Counted from the first letter of the stretch, positions 1 to 12,583 are shown. The stretch: 64,000 bases of DNA from Typhlomys cinereus (GCA_023101885.1 JALPQD010000027.1:1268457-1332456); one strand, 5' to 3'. Numbers and translations: made by a program. The notes: generated by a model from the sequence alone, not told the origin.

Positions 1-282
1 GGAATCCTAGGGACAGGTGCTGGACATGTGAAGGGATGTTACTCTACTTGTGAACTGATCACTGAAGGGCCATTTATACCAGCCACCACAGAGGCCTGGT
101 GCTTTACTAGCATAGTCCTGTGGTCCACATATAGAGAGGAGACAGGAGGGCAGGAGGGACAGGGACAGACATGTGAAAGGAGGGAAGGCTGGTAGCGGAT
201 GAAGTAGGAGACGAGGAAGAGGGGGCATGGACAAAAGCTCATTTCATTTGTATATAATTTTTTTTTAGTAAAAGAAAGTTTT

Positions 283-615
283 AAATTTTTTATGTATGTC
301 CATAGGGTTGTTTGTGTGTGTATATTTTACATGTGGGTAGGTGTTCATGTATATGTGAATGTGTGTACAAGAGTGCACTCGAGTGTGTATGTCTGTGAAG
401 GCAAAAAGGGTAGCATCAGAAATTATCCTCGATTGCTCTACCTCTTTGTTGTTTCTCTCTGGGGTTTCCCAGGCTTCTCCTTTCAGGGCAGGAATTTCAG
501 GCTATTGCCATATCCATCTGGTATTTTGATGTGGGATCTGGGATCTGAATTCAGGTTCTTTTGCTCAGGAGGCATAGATTTTAACTACTGAACTATCTCT
601 CCAGCCCAAATTTTT
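283..615 (-). mobile_element. B2-like SINE with short TSD
   Basis: Read on the minus strand, the element starts at 607 with the tRNA-like head (ggctggagagatagttcag) and runs through a conserved body to a CA/TA-rich tail near 292. The eight bases aaattttt occur at 283-290 and again at 608-615, as expected for a target-site duplication. The 99-residue open frame on the plus strand here is only the complement of the SINE. Confidence 0.85.
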
Positions 616-1942
616 AACACAGGACTTTCCAAACGTGACATTTTCACACAGGATGTAAACTTTTTTACTGCCTGTCCTTCTCAGCATTCCACTCATGCCC
701 GTTTTAAATGCTACATCATGTTTCCGTGTACAAAGGTCTGAAGGATCCTCATATGAGTGATTCTAAAAGAAGAAACTTTAGGCTCAGTGAAACCAAGGAG
801 ACAATGTTTTAGAAGGAAGCAAGGATTTTGTTGTTCCTGAAATCACTCTACCTTTGGACCTCCCTGTGTATCCAATCCAGACCCACCTCTGTCTGTTCTG
901 CAGATATTAATCCCATGCATTACGTCAGTGTAGGCCAAGAGTGACACAAGGTGTCAGATTCAAATTATAGTCAGGTGAACAGATTCTCTGGAGTCCCTGC
1001 CCCCTTTTTAGTAAACATCATTAAATTAAGTTAAATTAAACCTTGAATTTGGATACAACACTTTCAGACATCTTCAAGAAAAAACAAGAAGTCTATCACC
1101 AGAACACTTTGACAGGCCATTGGATCCTCAGTTAACCTTTTGCTGGATTGCTGGACTGTACAGCAGGGAGCTGTCTTTGAATTGCTAGGCTCTGTTTTAC
1201 CATTGGAAAATTCCATCACTCCCAATATGTTTCTCAGACAGGCTCCTTTGATTCTAATGTGACTGTAAAATTAGCAAGTTGTGGACAATGGACTCACAAG
1301 ACCTGGCAGGATTCCCAATCATTTCGTGGGCCTTAGCCAGTCATTTTTTGAACAGTGGATGGAAGAAATGCTGGAACACAGCTGCGGCTTCACAGGGCAT
1401 CCTTGTTCAGCCCTCTGTGCAGTGTGCTGTGATGTCCTGCAAAGTTCCCCATGGGGTTATCTTGGGATAAAGAGGACCTACAGGTCATTAGGTCTGCCAT
1501 TGTCTTCCTCATTTCATCCCTACACAGAGAGATACAGTTAAACGATTTCATGAGGCAGATGTCAGGCTAGTTACTGCTCAATGTGCCACCCAAACCTCAT
1601 ACAAATCCCAGCAGGGGGCACCATCATCCTCACTGGCAGATGAGACTAAATGGGGGGTAAGTGATTTAACTCTAGAGCACTGTTTCAGCAAGTGGGGGAC
1701 ATCTGAGTTGGAACCCGTGTTCTTTCCTTGCTTTGTGGGACATGGTCTTCAAAGAAAGTTTCAATTTAGTTCACTTGGAAGGGAAAAGTACACTAACGGG
1801 TCACAACAATATCAAAGGATTGTCCTAAGAGGTTTCATGATTCATTTCCAAGTGCCTCAAACCATGGAGGTGACGGGGCCCTTCACACAGAGAAATGAGA
1901 TGCTCTATGGAGTAATGACTCTCCTATCTGCGTATTGATCTC
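616..1942. other. Unassigned non-coding stretch
   Basis: I see no splice-linked exons, long open frame or recognisable repeat in this 1.3 kb. The open frames of 60-90 codons overlap one another and show no recognisable protein similarity. Confidence 0.5.
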
Positions 1943-2062
1943 TTGAGACAGGATTTTGCTCTGCATGTAGCCCACATTGGCCTGAAACTCACCACATAGC
2001 CCAGGCTATGCCTCCATCCTCCTTCCTCAGCCTTACAAGTATTAGCCTCCACACCTGACTCC
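1943..2062 (-). mobile_element. B1 (7SL-derived) SINE
   Basis: The segment has the reverse-complement B1 pattern: ttgagacaggattttgctc, then cccaggctatgcctcc, then cctcagccttacaagtatt. These are the 7SL Alu-domain landmarks of rodent B1. It is clearly diverged and no target duplication was found. Confidence 0.8.
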
Positions 2063-2459
2063 ATAAACACATTTACATCATGCAGTACTCGCTAGCATTC
2101 ACCCTTGTGAGGTACTTGGAGCCATGTGACTCCACAACAGTAAGGCAGTCAGGAGCAGGTCAACAAAGTCTTCTGAAAAAAGGTAGGAGGTGAAGTAGGA
2201 AGTCTAATCGAATCACCATGCTCGGGGCATTCGAGGCAGAGGGAGTGGGCACAAAAATGTGCAGAGGTGGTAGAACAGCGGAGGTCAGTAGGACATGCCA
2301 TTGCTGTGTGGCTTGGCTCAAAGTCACAGAATGAGGAGGAGGAGCTAAGGCATGGCTACTGTTTGCCAACAGGTTTCCAAGTATTCCTAAACAATGGTGA
2401 ATAACACAGCTTTCATGAGCAGACACCAGAGCTCCTCGCCCTCCCTACATGGCCAAGGA

Positions 2460-2460
<1 letters not shown>

Positions 2461-2525
<65 letters not shown>

Positions 2526-2590
2526 ATCTAGCTATCCGTCTGTCTGTCCATCCATCTATCCAGCTATCATCTAGCTATCTAGCTATCTAT
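2461..2590. repeat. (ATCT)n tetranucleotide microsatellite
   Basis: A nearly perfect ATCT array runs to about 2524. It then breaks into variants (atcatctagctatc, tgtctgtccatccatc) up to about 2590. The pure half would be expected to be length-variable. Confidence 0.95.
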
Positions 2591-3138
2591 TTGCTCTAAC
2601 TATCTGCTACCCCAGCAGTAAAGTGAAAAATGGTCACATTCTAAATTGCCTTCCATTTGTTCAAGTTGTAATATTCTAAGGAGTATCCAGGCCCTAAGCC
2701 TCTGCAGCACCAGTCTGATTGCTATAATATAACAGTTCAGAATATTACAGTCATTCTTCCAACATGACGTATTGAGGAGAAAGCAGAGCAACAGCTTCTG
2801 GAAACAGCCCACGCAGTGTCAGATGCATTCTGGAACAGGATGATTTCCATTTGGTTTTCACTTTTGAATGGAGAACATATTAAATTATCCAGCTGCCAGA
2901 TTACATTTGTTGTAGTCCAGCTGACAGACCTATTAAAGGTGATGCAGTTATACTAGTTAATCTAGTATTCTGGAGAATTTTTGTGAAAAGCTATGGTCCA
3001 TGTGACCCAAATGAACAGTGTTGACCAGGAAATGGCTGGGGAATATGCACAGAGGCTGAGAATTTTTCATCTAGTAAAGATGTGGAAGCAATTACTTTAT
3101 AAATAATATTACATTTGCCTTTGCAGAGATGATTTAAG

Positions 3139-3384
3139 AAAATAAGCTTGGGCTGGGGAGGTAACTCAGGAGTTAAATCTCTGCTTCCAAAACAAAAGAA
3201 CCTGTGTTTGGACTCCCAGACACTACATAAAAAATGCCAGATGGCTATGGTGGCAGCCTTTACTTCCAATCCTGGAAGTCAGAGCCTGGGAAACCCCAGA
3301 GCAAAGCAATAAGGTGGTACAGCAATGCAGGATAGTTCCTGATGTCATCCTTGGGCTTCTACAGGCACACATGAGTATCTTCTT

Positions 3385-3435
<51 letters not shown>

Positions 3436-3448
3436 ATAAAATAAGCTT
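3139..3448 (+). mobile_element. B2-like SINE with 11-bp TSD
   Basis: The tRNA-like head begins at 3150 (gggctggggaggtaactcag). The body runs to a perfect (AC)n tail at about 3391-3430. The 11 bases aaaataagctt are present at 3139-3149 and 3438-3448, a clean target-site duplication, so both ends of the insertion are well defined. Confidence 0.9.
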
Positions 3449-3905
3449 TCTTCCAGTCTTAAGTATAAATACTTCATTCTGTAATGTTATAAACTAAAAT
3501 GTACACAAAAGGTACACCATTGGTTACCAATAGACAGGGCAAGTACCAGAATGACTTTAGAAGTTTGGACTATGATATCCCAAGTACATCATCTGCTAGA
3601 TTTCTGACAGAGATTGACATACATGAAACTGTAGTACACAAAAGGCAACACGGTTTCACCATGCCCCACCACTCAGTATCACGGTTTTCAGGACTTCTCA
3701 TGGGCCCGCTCCTACCTGACATGAATTAAACTGCTATCCAACCCCATCTACTCCAGCCTGAGTGCTCGCTGGGAAGCGTGCTCTCTAAATGGATGAAGAA
3801 CTAGAGCTGCTGACAGGGTAAACAGAAAGAGCTTAGGATGTTGACTGTCTCAGACCAGAACTCTTAACTTCAGTGGAGATGGACGTCTGTCTTTCTGGTC
3901 AGTAT
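3449..3905. other. Unassigned non-coding stretch
   Basis: Nothing recognisable is present. The 76-codon frame at 3499-3729 resembles no family I know. The part just left of the FNTA pseudogene could be further decayed pseudogene or plain flank. Confidence 0.45.
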
Positions 3906-4700
3906 CACTGACCATGAGTTCATTGCCGGCACTCTCAGTTAAGATGCAAGAATTATCAAACCTAGCAGCATTGACAATGGGTCATTCAGGAATTTCAGCT
4001 TTGGGATAATGAGCTGCAGTATGTAGACCAGCTCTCAAGGAGGATGTGAGAAATAACTCAACTCTGCCTGGAACCAAAGACACTTGGTCATTTCCAACAT
4101 CTCTGGCTACGTGATGGAGCCGTCTTGGAGAGAAAAGTCCAGGACACCCTGGAAATGATCAAATTAGTACCACATAATGAAAGTGCATGGAACTACGTGG
4201 AAGGGATTCTGCAGGATCATAGTCTTTTGAGATACCCAAATCTATTAAATCAATTACTGGGTTTACAACCAAGTCACAGTTCCCCGTACCTAGTTGCCTT
4301 TCTTGTGGATATCTATGAAGATGTCCTAGAAAACCAATGTGACAACAAGGAGTACATTCTTGATAAAGCATTGAGTTATGTGAGATCCTAGCTACGGAAA
4401 AGGACACTATAAGAAAGGAATATGGAGATATACTGGAAGATCCCTTCCAGTAAACACAGCAGAGTGTGATCTACCAGCAGTGTATAGCAGTGACCCATCC
4501 AGAAGTTGACGGAATGCTTTTGTTTTTCTCAACCTTCAATGCAGGAGCTTAGAGTTTAAGTGATCACTCTCTTACCTGTGGTATAAAATGTGTATTTGCC
4601 CAGGTATTCAATGAGAATTAAGGATGATAGTCCTGTGTGCTGCTACTATCCAGATAGCTCTAATAAATTTGATACTTTTAAAGCAAGAAACTGAAGGGGA
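3906..4700 (+). pseudogene. FNTA: FNTA processed pseudogene, 5'-truncated
   Basis: FNTA is the shared alpha subunit of protein farnesyltransferase and geranylgeranyltransferase I; its prenyltransferase alpha repeats wrap around the catalytic beta subunit. The 88-codon frame at 4125-4391 contains stretches such as [14 protein letters not shown] and [20 protein letters not shown], which I recognise as the C-terminal half of the protein. Decayed upstream homology (around 3910-4124) lies in shifted frames with stops. After 4391 the reading continues in another frame (EKDTIRKEYW-like) before degenerating. No introns interrupt these joined coding parts, and a 3' UTR-like tail with aataaa near 4662 follows, so it is a retrocopy rather than the gene. 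About half of the usual ~379 residues is represented. It cannot encode a working subunit. Identification is from memory of the family; the exact 5' edge is uncertain. Confidence 0.85.
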
Positions 4701-5319
4701 GGGGAAGAAAAAAAATCCCATAAAGGAACTACTACTTTTGGAGTCTTATCAACATTTAATCTAATCCTTTAATTTCAATTCTTCCCTTAAAAGATATATG
4801 TGCATGAATTTGTATCAATAATGTCTGATGGTAACCTTATGTTATTGATTTGTAGTCACTGAAATTTTGGTTAGTTAAACAGATATGCAACTGTCACATC
4901 AGGCTGCTGTGCTACGCTCACAGTATTTTGTTATCACTGTAACCAACTATGCCAGAAGAAAGTTTTTATAATAAAATCACAGATATATCTCCAAAAATAC
5001 ATTCAACTCAAATTCAAATATTCTCAAATTCCAATATCATAAAAAAATTCAAAATCTTTTAAACATGAAGTTCTATCAATATCAAAGTAAGCTAAATAAC
5101 TTAGCACAGAATAAATAGTAAAATAGAAACATTATATCACAATAAAGAAATATCAATTCAAAATTAGAAGAGCAAAGTCTAAGAAATATATCACATTCTA
5201 TAGTTTCCTGTCACCAATTCCTGAATATGTATTCAGGGCAGGTCAAAAAATCCTAGGCAATTCCATTTACACTTTACAGAATAGAACAGAAGTGCTCTGG
5301 TCAGCTATAAGCCATATCT
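4701..5319. other. AT-rich stretch, possibly 3' end of the ERVL element
   Basis: This AT-rich stretch has no coding frame. By position it should hold the 3' non-coding end and LTR of the ERVL provirus to the right, but no LTR end or repeated partner could be seen. Confidence 0.35.
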
Positions 5320-5960
5320 CTGTAACTGGTCACATGCTCTTAGCTGGTATTTAGAACTACTTTCCTCCACTACCCATTCCATATTTCCTGTACTCTCAGC
5401 AAGTACTTCAGCAGGTCTTGGCTCTTTACCTGGGGGTGTCACCCACACTTCATTCTTGAAGGATCTGGGCTGTCCACCATCTGGTCTGTTTTGGGTTGTT
5501 GCAATTTCCTATTAACCTTAATCACAGGACATGGTAACACCAAGAGGCACCCTAGTGAATCTCCCGCATCCCATTTATGCTCTTCCTTGACTCCATTATG
5601 GAGAAGCAGCCCAATTTCCCCTTGATAACCTGGATCAATCAAATCTCCTAACAATGTTATTCCTTTCTTATTCTGTTGACTCAAAGGCATCAGGAGCCCA
5701 AAATAGCCAGGAGAAAGCTTTAACTTCCAGTTCAATGCAATGCTTATTGTGTCTCCTGGCAAACATTTCCTGCTCTAGAATCAAAACTTCTAAGCTAGCT
5801 AAGTACAGACTTGAAGGGACAGGAAGCAAAAATTTTCCTAATGGGTTACTAGGTATGACAATGAGGGGCAGTATTCTAGCCTCCACCCCTTGGTTCCTGG
5901 ATCTGTGAATTCTGGCTGTAGGAGATACAGTACCATATATTGGGTGCTGATTCAAGGCAT
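5320..5960 (-). pseudogene. ERVL pol C-terminal dUTPase domain (broken)
   Basis: The frame at 5439-5762 carries a dUTPase signature, including a DPGYQGEI-type motif, followed by the C-terminal tail seen in HERV-L/MERV-L pol. The N-terminal part of the domain lies in a different frame (5668-5955), so a frameshift near 5760 splits it. Sequence related to the pol tail continues past the stop to about 5320. In intact relatives the enzyme hydrolyses dUTP to limit uracil in reverse transcripts. This copy cannot make a complete domain. Confidence 0.85.
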
Positions 5961-6960
5961 ATACTTCATCCTGAAGTACTCTACCAGCTCTCCAGACTAT
6001 TACTACCTAACTGCAACTGTAATTGTGTCTTTAAAAGGCTGTTCCACCATTCTATCAGACCAGCTGCTTCAGGATGGTGGGAACATGGTAAGACCTTGAG
6101 CATAAGCCCATTGCCTCACTTTCTTAGCTGTAAAATGTGTTTCCTAGTCAGAAGCAATGCTGTGTGAAATGCCATTATTATGGACAAAACATTCTATGAA
6201 TCCATGGATGGTAGTTTTAGCAGAAATATGACATGCAGGAAAGGCAAATCCATACCCAGAATAAATATCTATCATGGTAAGGACAAAGTGCTGCCCTTTC
6301 CATCTTGGAAGTGGTCCAATGTAGTCAACCTGCCACCATGTTGCTGGTTGGTCACCCTGAGGAACGGCTCCATATTAGAGACTCAATGTTGCCTTCTACT
6401 GCTGGTAGATTTGACACTCAGCAGCAGCTATAGCCAAGTCAGCCTTGGTGAGTGGAAGTCCATGCGGTTGAGCCCATGCATAACCTCCATCTCTGTCACC
6501 ATGCCCACACTATTCATGGGCCCATTGGGGAAAGAACTTTGGCTGCCCATAGAATGAGTTGTCCTATCCACCTGATTATTAAATGCCTCTTCTTCTGAAG
6601 TCACCTTTTGATGAACATTTACATGGAACACAAATATTTGCCCATTGGGAGAGATCTATCTACATATTTCTTCATCAAATGTCTTTCTTGCCAATTTTCC
6701 AATTATGTTCCTTCCAAGTCCCTGACCATCCAGTCAAACCATTGGCTATACCCCATGAATCAGTATACAATTGCACGTCTGGCCATTTTTCCTTCCAGGC
6801 AAAGTGAACCAGGCCCTAGTCTTCTCTTCTTCAGTCAGCCAATCACAGGACACACCTCAAGAGACCATAGGTGTATATTTGGGAACAAGCATCTCAATAG
6901 GCTGAGGAACTATAGGCACTTGGGCAACTTCTTCATGTGACTTTTCTTGCCTTCAGGACC
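5961..6960 (-). pseudogene. ERVL integrase region (decayed)
   Basis: This is the position between RNase H and dUTPase, where ERVL pol encodes integrase. Only short minus-strand frames with several stops and shifts survive. The assignment rests on order plus fragments; the catalytic D,D-35-E residues were not traced with certainty. Confidence 0.6.
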
Positions 6961-7740
6961 TGCTTGGGTCCTGTCTTTCATATATCACTTCCATTTTATA
7001 ATAGATTGCTGCTATGCCTGTTCAACTTTATGACTTGCTGGGTCAGGTAACACCCAACTCATGATGGGCAGCTCAGGTCTCACATGGTAATTCGGTGACC
7101 CACTGTCAAATATTCAGTTTTGACTTGGGTCCAATAACAGGCCAAAAGCTGACTCTCAAAGGGAGAGTGGTTGTCTGCCAATGATGGTAAGGCCTTTCTC
7201 CAAAATCCCCAGGTTCTTCAACATGATTCACCCATGGATCCTGCCAAAGACTGCAAACAACATCTCTGTCTGTGACAAACACTTCCAATACCATTGAGTC
7301 AGTTGGGATCATATGGCCTAAGTGGCAGGGCAGCTTATACAGTAGCTTGAACCTGTCGAAGGGCCTTTTCTTCTTCTGGGCCTCACTCAAAACTAGAAGC
7401 TTTCTGAGTTACTTGGTATATGGACCTGAGTAACACATCCAAATGAAGAATGCGCTGTCTCCAAAATCCAAACAGGCCCACTAAATGTTGTGCTTCTTTC
7501 TTAGTGATGGGAGGGGCCGGGTGCAGCAACTTATCTTTTATCTTGGAAGGAATATCTGTGCATTCCCCACACCATTGAACTCCTAGAAATTTTACTGAAG
7601 TAGATGGTCCTTGGTTCTTGGTTGGATTTATTTCCCATCCTCTGATGCTCATATGCATCACCAAAGAATTCAAAGTGGTTGCTACCTCCTGTTTACTTGG
7701 CCCAGTTAGCATAATATCATCAATATAATGGACCAATGTA
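6961..7740 (-). pseudogene. ERVL reverse transcriptase palm and RNase H region
   Basis: The frame at 7383-7736 opens with the YIDD active-site motif of retroviral reverse transcriptase, followed by thumb/connection-like sequence (KFLGVQW motif). The 7106-7390 frame continues into connection/RNase H-like sequence in another phase. These frames are joined only through shifts, so no complete polymerase is encoded. Confidence 0.8.
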
Positions 7741-8470
7741 GAAGAGACAGGTGATCAAGATCTCTACAAAACAAGTTATGGTATAGGGCAAGAGAATTAA
7801 ATACATTCTTGAGGTAGAACAATAAAGATAAACTGAAAGCAAACTGCATCTGATGGTCCTTATGAGTAGGATGGAAAAAAAGCATTTGCAAGGTCAGTGG
7901 CTGCATACCAAGTACCAGGAGATGTGTTAATTTGCTCAAGCAAAGAAACTACATCTGGTATAGCAGCTGCAATTGGAATCACAACTTGATTAAGTTTGCA
8001 ATAATCAACTGTCATTCTCCATGATCCATCTGTTTTCTGTACAGGTCAAACAGGAGGATTAAAGGGAGAGGTAGGAACCACCACCTCTGCATCCTTCAAG
8101 TCCTTGATGGTGGCACTAATTTCTGTGATCCCTCCAGGGATGCAGTGCTTTTTCTGGTTCATTATTTTCCTTGGCAGAGGCAACTCTAAAGGCTTCCATT
8201 TGGCCTTTCCTACTATAATAGCCCTTACTCCACGGGTCAAGGAACCAATGTGGGGATCTGCCAACTTCTAAGTGTGTCTATACCAATTGTACATTCTGGA
8301 ACTGGAGCAATAACCACAGGATGAGTCCAAGGACCTGCTGGACCTACAGTAAGCTGAAATTAGCCAAAACTCCACCAAATCACCTGACCCCCATAAGCTC
8401 CTACTTTAACCGAGGGCCACAATACTTTTTATGTTATCCAGGAATCAATGTCAACTTAGAACCAGTATCT
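7741..8470 (-). pseudogene. ERVL protease/RT N-terminal region
   Basis: The frame at 8046-8264 resembles the fingers part of ERVL reverse transcriptase (a PTSPFNPPV-type stretch). Upstream sequence to about 8470 is where the protease should be. Stops interrupt every frame. Confidence 0.6.
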
Positions 8471-9530
8471 AGTTGGCCCCGGAATGTCTGATTATTTCCT
8501 TTCCCCATTATACAGTAACTTTAGTAAAAGGCTATATAGGTCCCTTTGGGGAAGGATAGGAGAAAGATTAATAGTAAAGATCTTTGGTATTGTACCTAAG
8601 TCCTTCCTCAAGGGAATCTGGCCTCCCCTACATTCAAGAGGTTCTGGATCTACAAACTGGCCTAAATCTGGAAATTGATTGACCGGTCATGACTCTTTGC
8701 TTCTATGATTCAAGGCGGCTCTTTCTTCATTTGTTTTAGAAAGTTTCTGCTTATACAGATCAAATAAAAACTTTGTAGACTTCTTATCAATTTTACTCTT
8801 GGGAACACCATGATTAATTAGCTAATACCAAAGATCTAAGCGAGCAGACCACATGAATACTGTTTTTTCTATGCTGTATGTTACCATTGGTGATTCAATG
8901 CTGCCACTTGGCCCCTGCGGCTCCTGGGTCCACCTAGATCCTTTGGGTTTAATTCCTCTAGTTGAACAGCTGCATCACCTATTGTTAGTGATGGCACAAG
9001 GAGAAGAACAATGCTTGGGCCCTTCAAATTTGTGATGTCACCAATTTATATAGTACAGTTTTGGTGAAGGGCATATCATCTGGATTCTGCCACTGAGAAT
9101 TAGATTTTAAACAACAAATCCAGTCAAGCCTACCAGTTTCACTGAATTTTTTAATCACATCATCAACACTAAACCAAGGAATATCTATTTCCAGCTCTCT
9201 TTTAGAAAGCCAAACACTAACAAATATTTCAGCCATCCACTCAAAGAAACTCTTAGCACCATTTTTAACTCTTTAAGCTTCAGCATTAAACCTAGAATCT
9301 CTACTCAATGGACCCATTTCAGTAAACTCAGTTTGTTCCAGTGTTATACTCCTTCTACCAGTATTCCACAATCTTAAAAATCCATTCCCAGGGATATTCC
9401 CCAGATTGCTGTTTGAATGTGTTACAAAACTCAAGAAGTTCTTTATACTCTGTATTCTATGTTCTGGTCCAGTACATGCCCTAAAGATTTTGAATGTACT
9501 TGCTTCTCCTAAGATCTTTCCTGGCCTCTA
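8471..9530 (-). pseudogene. ERVL gag remnant
   Basis: The minus-strand frame at 9024-9236, together with broken frames up to about 9500, resembles the ERVL gag capsid region (weak MAEIFV/PWFSVDD-type similarity). No nucleocapsid zinc knuckle was traced. It is decayed by multiple stops. Confidence 0.6.
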
Positions 9531-10295
9531 GGGAATGTTGCTAGTTTACCATATCTGTGCAAATTTTTATCTTTTCCTATATTCTCATGGGTATTGTAAT
9601 AGGAAGTAAGAAGGAAGTCTGTTGGAATTGCAAATTTATTGCCCTGTTAACTTGAGAATTTATCTTTGATTTTGCTTATTGCTAAGAATGATCTATTAAG
9701 CAGAATAATTGACTATTTGGCTGAATGGGATAAAAATAATGTTATAAGGTCTAATTTCAAATGCACATTCTCTTTGACTATTAGAGACAGGAATTAGAAA
9801 TTATATGATTCAAATCTTCATTTTATCTGAAAAAGCAAACACTAAAAGACCATTTCCACTTGATCGCATAGTTGGGGTTTGAGAGCTGAACAGTCATGCC
9901 ATATCAATTAGTTAATACTATTGTGCATCTCTTATCTGTTATAATTGTAATGAAAAGAAAGAGAAGTGATAGAAAAAATATCAAATATTTATTATGGGCC
10001 AGATGTGTGCCAAGTATTCTGAATGATGATGATACATCATCTGTTTTCATCTTCATCACAAACATTTCACACACTGAGTAAACTCAGTAATAATAATAAG
10101 TAAAAGCCTAAAAAATGTAGTCATTTATCAAGCCAGGGGAGGCATCCTGCCCATACTAGGACACCCATGTCTCTGCCCTCAAAGAGTGCTACCTTTCTTA
10201 CTGCTCCACCTGATTATTTGTGTCTCCTATTTCATTTCCTTCAAAAATGTGTTTTCGTTCCAAAATGGATTCTCTTGTAACCTGGTGTGAAATTC
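9531..10295. other. Unassigned AT-rich stretch
   Basis: No coding frame or recognisable repeat. A 61-codon frame at 9896-10081 has no family resemblance. Part may be decayed ERVL 5' sequence. Confidence 0.4.
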
Positions 10296-10576
10296 AGTCT
10301 GAGTGCATAAGGACTTGAGAAACAAGCGGCCAACACCTTAGATCCCTAGCCATCAGAGAAATGCACATTAAAACTATATTGTGTGTCCATTTCATCTGAG
10401 TCAAAATAGCTATGGTTATGAAGCAATCAAGAACAGATGCCAGAGGTGCTGGGGCAGGAAGTCTTGGCACCCTGCTGGTAGGGCTGTAAATTAGTCCAGC
10501 CAATCTGAAAATCAGAATGGAAGCTCTTCAAGAAACTTAGAATACAGCAATCATGCAATTCTAGCCCTAATTCTTC
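10296..10576 (+). mobile_element. Old L1 ORF2 fragment (3' part)
   Basis: On the plus strand, phrases such as catcagagaaatgcacatt and caccctgctggtagggctg match the well-conserved C-terminal coding part of mammalian L1 ORF2. It is short, diverged and has no open frame. Its orientation is opposite to the young L1 at 17-24 kb. Confidence 0.75.
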
Positions 10577-11701
10577 CCAATTCTCCTAATGCCTGGTAAA
10601 GCCAAATTCCTCTGTTTTTTAGAACGTTGGGAGTAGATTTCACATTGAAGGGAGTTCATGCAGTACTCCATTTTCTATATTTTGTCCTCTTCTGATTTCA
10701 GTCTGTAGAGGGAGGCATTAAGTGCAAAGTTAACTGTGAAATTTATACAGATGATCTTTTTCAGACTGATGACATTCCCTTCTTACTGATTGCTAAGTCA
10801 TTTTTATTAAAAAAAAAAGAAGTTAAATTATTTGTGAAGTCATTTTTCTGCATTTATTCGAGGACTGCATTATTCTTCATGTTTAGTCTGCTGAAACTGA
10901 CTTTTTAAATAAAATATATATTTTTATTTTTTTATAAAAAATATATTTGTCAGTAAGAAAAGTAAATCCAATGTTGTAAAAGGGAAACAATAGAACAATC
11001 CACCCTTCCCTTGAGATGATCGCCTGATCTCCATTCTTTTCTCTTGTTCAAATCTCAGTGGTTTCCTGAAGGTTTTGTCTCTGTTCTCATAGTTGATCCA
11101 TGTTGGTAGGTCTAGAGATAGTGAGGCAAAGGGACCGGCTCCAAAACTGAGATGTATGTCAGATCTTCAGGAGCTCATGGGATGGGCTTACATTCTTTGC
11201 TGTGAAATGATGCTCTTTGCTTTTCTTAAAACAACCAAGATTTATTCCCCATCGTCTTGAATGAGTGAAATGTGTTTTATGAAAGCTTTCTGAGAAGTGT
11301 CTGTACTTAGCATAGGATCTCCCATCGTGAGACTGACTTTTGAATGTAAATTAACATTACATTCCTGCCACAACCCCAGGTTGTCAAGATTGGTTTTTAC
11401 TGTAGCCTGAAGAAGCATACCTGTCAGTAGGTGTACTTTTCTGATAATATCATTGTTTAATTTTGTATCTGAGTAAGCCATGCTTCATAGAATAAGTTTA
11501 CACATATTCTTCCCATTTCAGTTTTCTGGAATACTCTTGCAGTGTTCTATCATTTATTCTTTAAAAATAGTTCCTTGCTCCTCTGGGGGCATTCACCCAG
11601 CAGAAGCAGCTATTTGGAATTTTCTTTCTTGGAAGACTTTTAGCTAAAATTCGATCTTAAAAATAGACACAGACCTTTTCCAAGTTTTTGAATGAGTTTG
11701 G
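10577..11701. other. Unassigned non-coding stretch
   Basis: No gene or clear repeat is seen. An AT-rich near-palindromic patch lies at about 10905-10950. Confidence 0.45.
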
Positions 11702-12583
11702 TAGTTTTTTTTTAATACATTTTTTTGTTATTTCTGCTCATACAAACTTAATAGGTAGACCAATTCCCTCCCTCCCTCCTCCTCCCTCTGAGCCCCCTGC
11801 TTCCCCCCCTCTCTCCCCATCTCCCAGTGCCTCCCCCCCAATTCCCAGAGAGTCCTTTATTGTGTATGCCTAACTCTCCTCTTGGTCCTCCTCTCTGATG
11901 ACGTACAAGGACCCAGTGGCATTTCCCTGAACCCTTTCTCGTGTTCCCCTTAAGCATAGGAACACTACTGTGGCTGTCAATCCCTTGCCTCCAAGGATCT
12001 TGGTGCTAGACTTTGTGAGGTCAATAGTGTGTTGGACATTATGCAGGGCATGCAAAGTCCTATTATGATTACTTCGGCCCTAACTAGTGTGGAGAATCTT
12101 GCAAATCATTGCTCCTCCCATCCTTTGCTCTTACAATCTTACCGCCTCCTCTTCCGCAAATGTCCCTGAGCTTCAGGATGGGGGGAGATTAGGCTGGCCT
12201 AATTCTATGTGGTTGATATAGTCTCTGAAGCTCTGGATTGTGGTTTGTTGATTTTCTTTTGCATTTTTGCTGCTCCTGCAATGCCCTTCACTCCATCCTG
12301 ATGGGCACTGTATGTCACCCCCTGGTCAGAGACAAAAACTGTTAAACTGGAGTCTTGTTATAATAGCACATTCAAGGGTAGATGTAATAAAAGCAGGAAA
12401 TCTCGGTGAGGGAGGGGTCAGTCACCCATTTGCAATATGATCACCTTTCATCTGCCAGACTATATGCCCTCCCCTTCTGGTGAGATCATATCCCCCTCAG
12501 TTGTACATGATCAGGAACAAACGTCTGTGAACTTAACCAGGTGTCACATTACTTACTTTCATTCCTTGGAGGCCTAGTTTTTT
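11702..12583 (-). mobile_element. L1 3' UTR-only insertion with TSD
   Basis: From about 11711 to 12574 the sequence parallels the 3' UTR of the intact L1 (about 17484-18285), including the G-rich tract (C-rich on this strand, 11764-11842) and the end gtctgtgaacttaaccaggt. The nine bases tagtttttt occur at 11702-11710 and 12575-12583, a plausible target duplication. The copy is 5'-truncated so that no ORF2 remains. Confidence 0.85.

Larger units (their letters stand above)
5320..9530 (-). mobile_element. ERVL-class endogenous retrovirus, internal region
   Basis: On the minus strand the blocks follow the order expected for ERVL (class III, MERV-L/HERV-L type): gag-like sequence (about 9530-8480), protease-like region, reverse transcriptase, RNase H-like region, integrase region, and a C-terminal dUTPase. 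A dUTPase downstream of integrase is a hallmark of this class. No env is recognisable, also as expected for ERVL. All frames are broken by stops and shifts. LTRs could not be identified at either side. It is an old, non-functional copy. Confidence 0.85.

Noticed and set aside
2461..2590. Regular short repeat units considered as a CRISPR-like array
   Set aside because: It is a tetranucleotide microsatellite with no spacers, in a mammalian genome.
3223..3477. Valine/cysteine-repeat frame, with similar ones at 15389-15610 and 25359-25640
   Set aside because: Translations of AC/GT dinucleotide repeats within or next to SINE tails.
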